Assembly (NCBI GenBank): GCA_034926235.1
Contig: JAYFRE010000071.1
Coordinates: 1-52,214 of the forward strand
DNA from: JAYFRE01 sp034926235
GTDB taxonomy: Bacteria > Pseudomonadota > Alphaproteobacteria > Rhodospirillales > Magnetospirillaceae
Direction: 5' to 3'
Length of the DNA stretch: 52,214 bases
The position numbers and the translations under genes were made by a program. Within the stretch, counting starts at the first letter, position 1, and the number at the start of each line of letters is the position of its first letter. Shown here piece after piece: positions 52,097-52,214 of this stretch. Under the pieces are notes generated by a model. It ran no database searches, was not told the DNA's origin, and saw only the letters and a program-made list of their open reading frames with translations.

Positions 52097-52214
52097 GATC
52101 CCTCCGAAACCCATTCCAGAACGAATCCCGGAATGGTTGCTTAAGTGACAATGCAAGGAGGGTGCCACCTAAAAAGCAGCAGAAAAACCCATATTTTCTG
52201 AGGATGTCGATAGA

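Overview
This is a high-GC chromosomal segment of an alphaproteobacterium. Gene content and order fit Rhodospirillales: an isc operon with IscR, HscBA, ferredoxin and IscX; a DUF1476 protein; RNase J; GlnE; AnmK; and an aco-type 2-oxo acid dehydrogenase operon with AcoX. The assignment is by family recognition only; no search was run.

Layout. 1-14.2 kb is housekeeping, mostly on the minus strand: a FadN-type beta-oxidation enzyme, a PAS-LuxR regulator, purC-purS followed by an unknown gene and thiE, a soluble chemoreceptor, an NRDE protein, a DUF1476 protein (plus strand), purB, two small conserved proteins, RNase J and a lipoate-protein ligase. 14.3-21.4 kb is an accessory defence island between the ligase and an elongator tRNA-Met. 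It holds a two-gene Gabija-type system (OLD-family ATPase/TOPRIM nuclease plus UvrD-like helicase) on the plus strand. Facing it on the minus strand is a retron: a phosphoribosyltransferase-like/winged-helix effector, a highly structured intergenic RNA closed by a 12-bp perfect inverted repeat (the candidate msr-msd), and a retron-type reverse transcriptase.

21.4-31.0 kb carries tRNA-Met, mnmA, a DUF599 membrane protein, tenA and a full isc operon read iscR - nifS-like - iscS - iscU - iscA - hscB - hscA::fdx - iscX. The chaperone HscA and the ISC ferredoxin are one continuous reading frame, with the ferredoxin's own ribosome binding site still in place. 31.2-43.6 kb has an alpha/beta hydrolase, an MFS permease, EttA, a giant AsmA/YhdP-like envelope protein, GlnE, a BCP peroxiredoxin, AnmK and a low-molecular-weight phosphatase. 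43.8-45.2 kb has two unknown genes, one secreted. 45.3-52.2 kb is an aco-type operon (E1 alpha, E1 beta, AcoX, E2, E3) flanked by a Lin0512 family gene and a DUF6506 gene. Its leader contains a 24-codon ORF and three consecutive GC-rich hairpins.

The most notable content is the candidate retron, whose a1/a2 arms lie inside the coding ends of the two flanking genes, next to the Gabija pair. After that come the HscA-ferredoxin fusion and the apparent AUC start codon of thiE.
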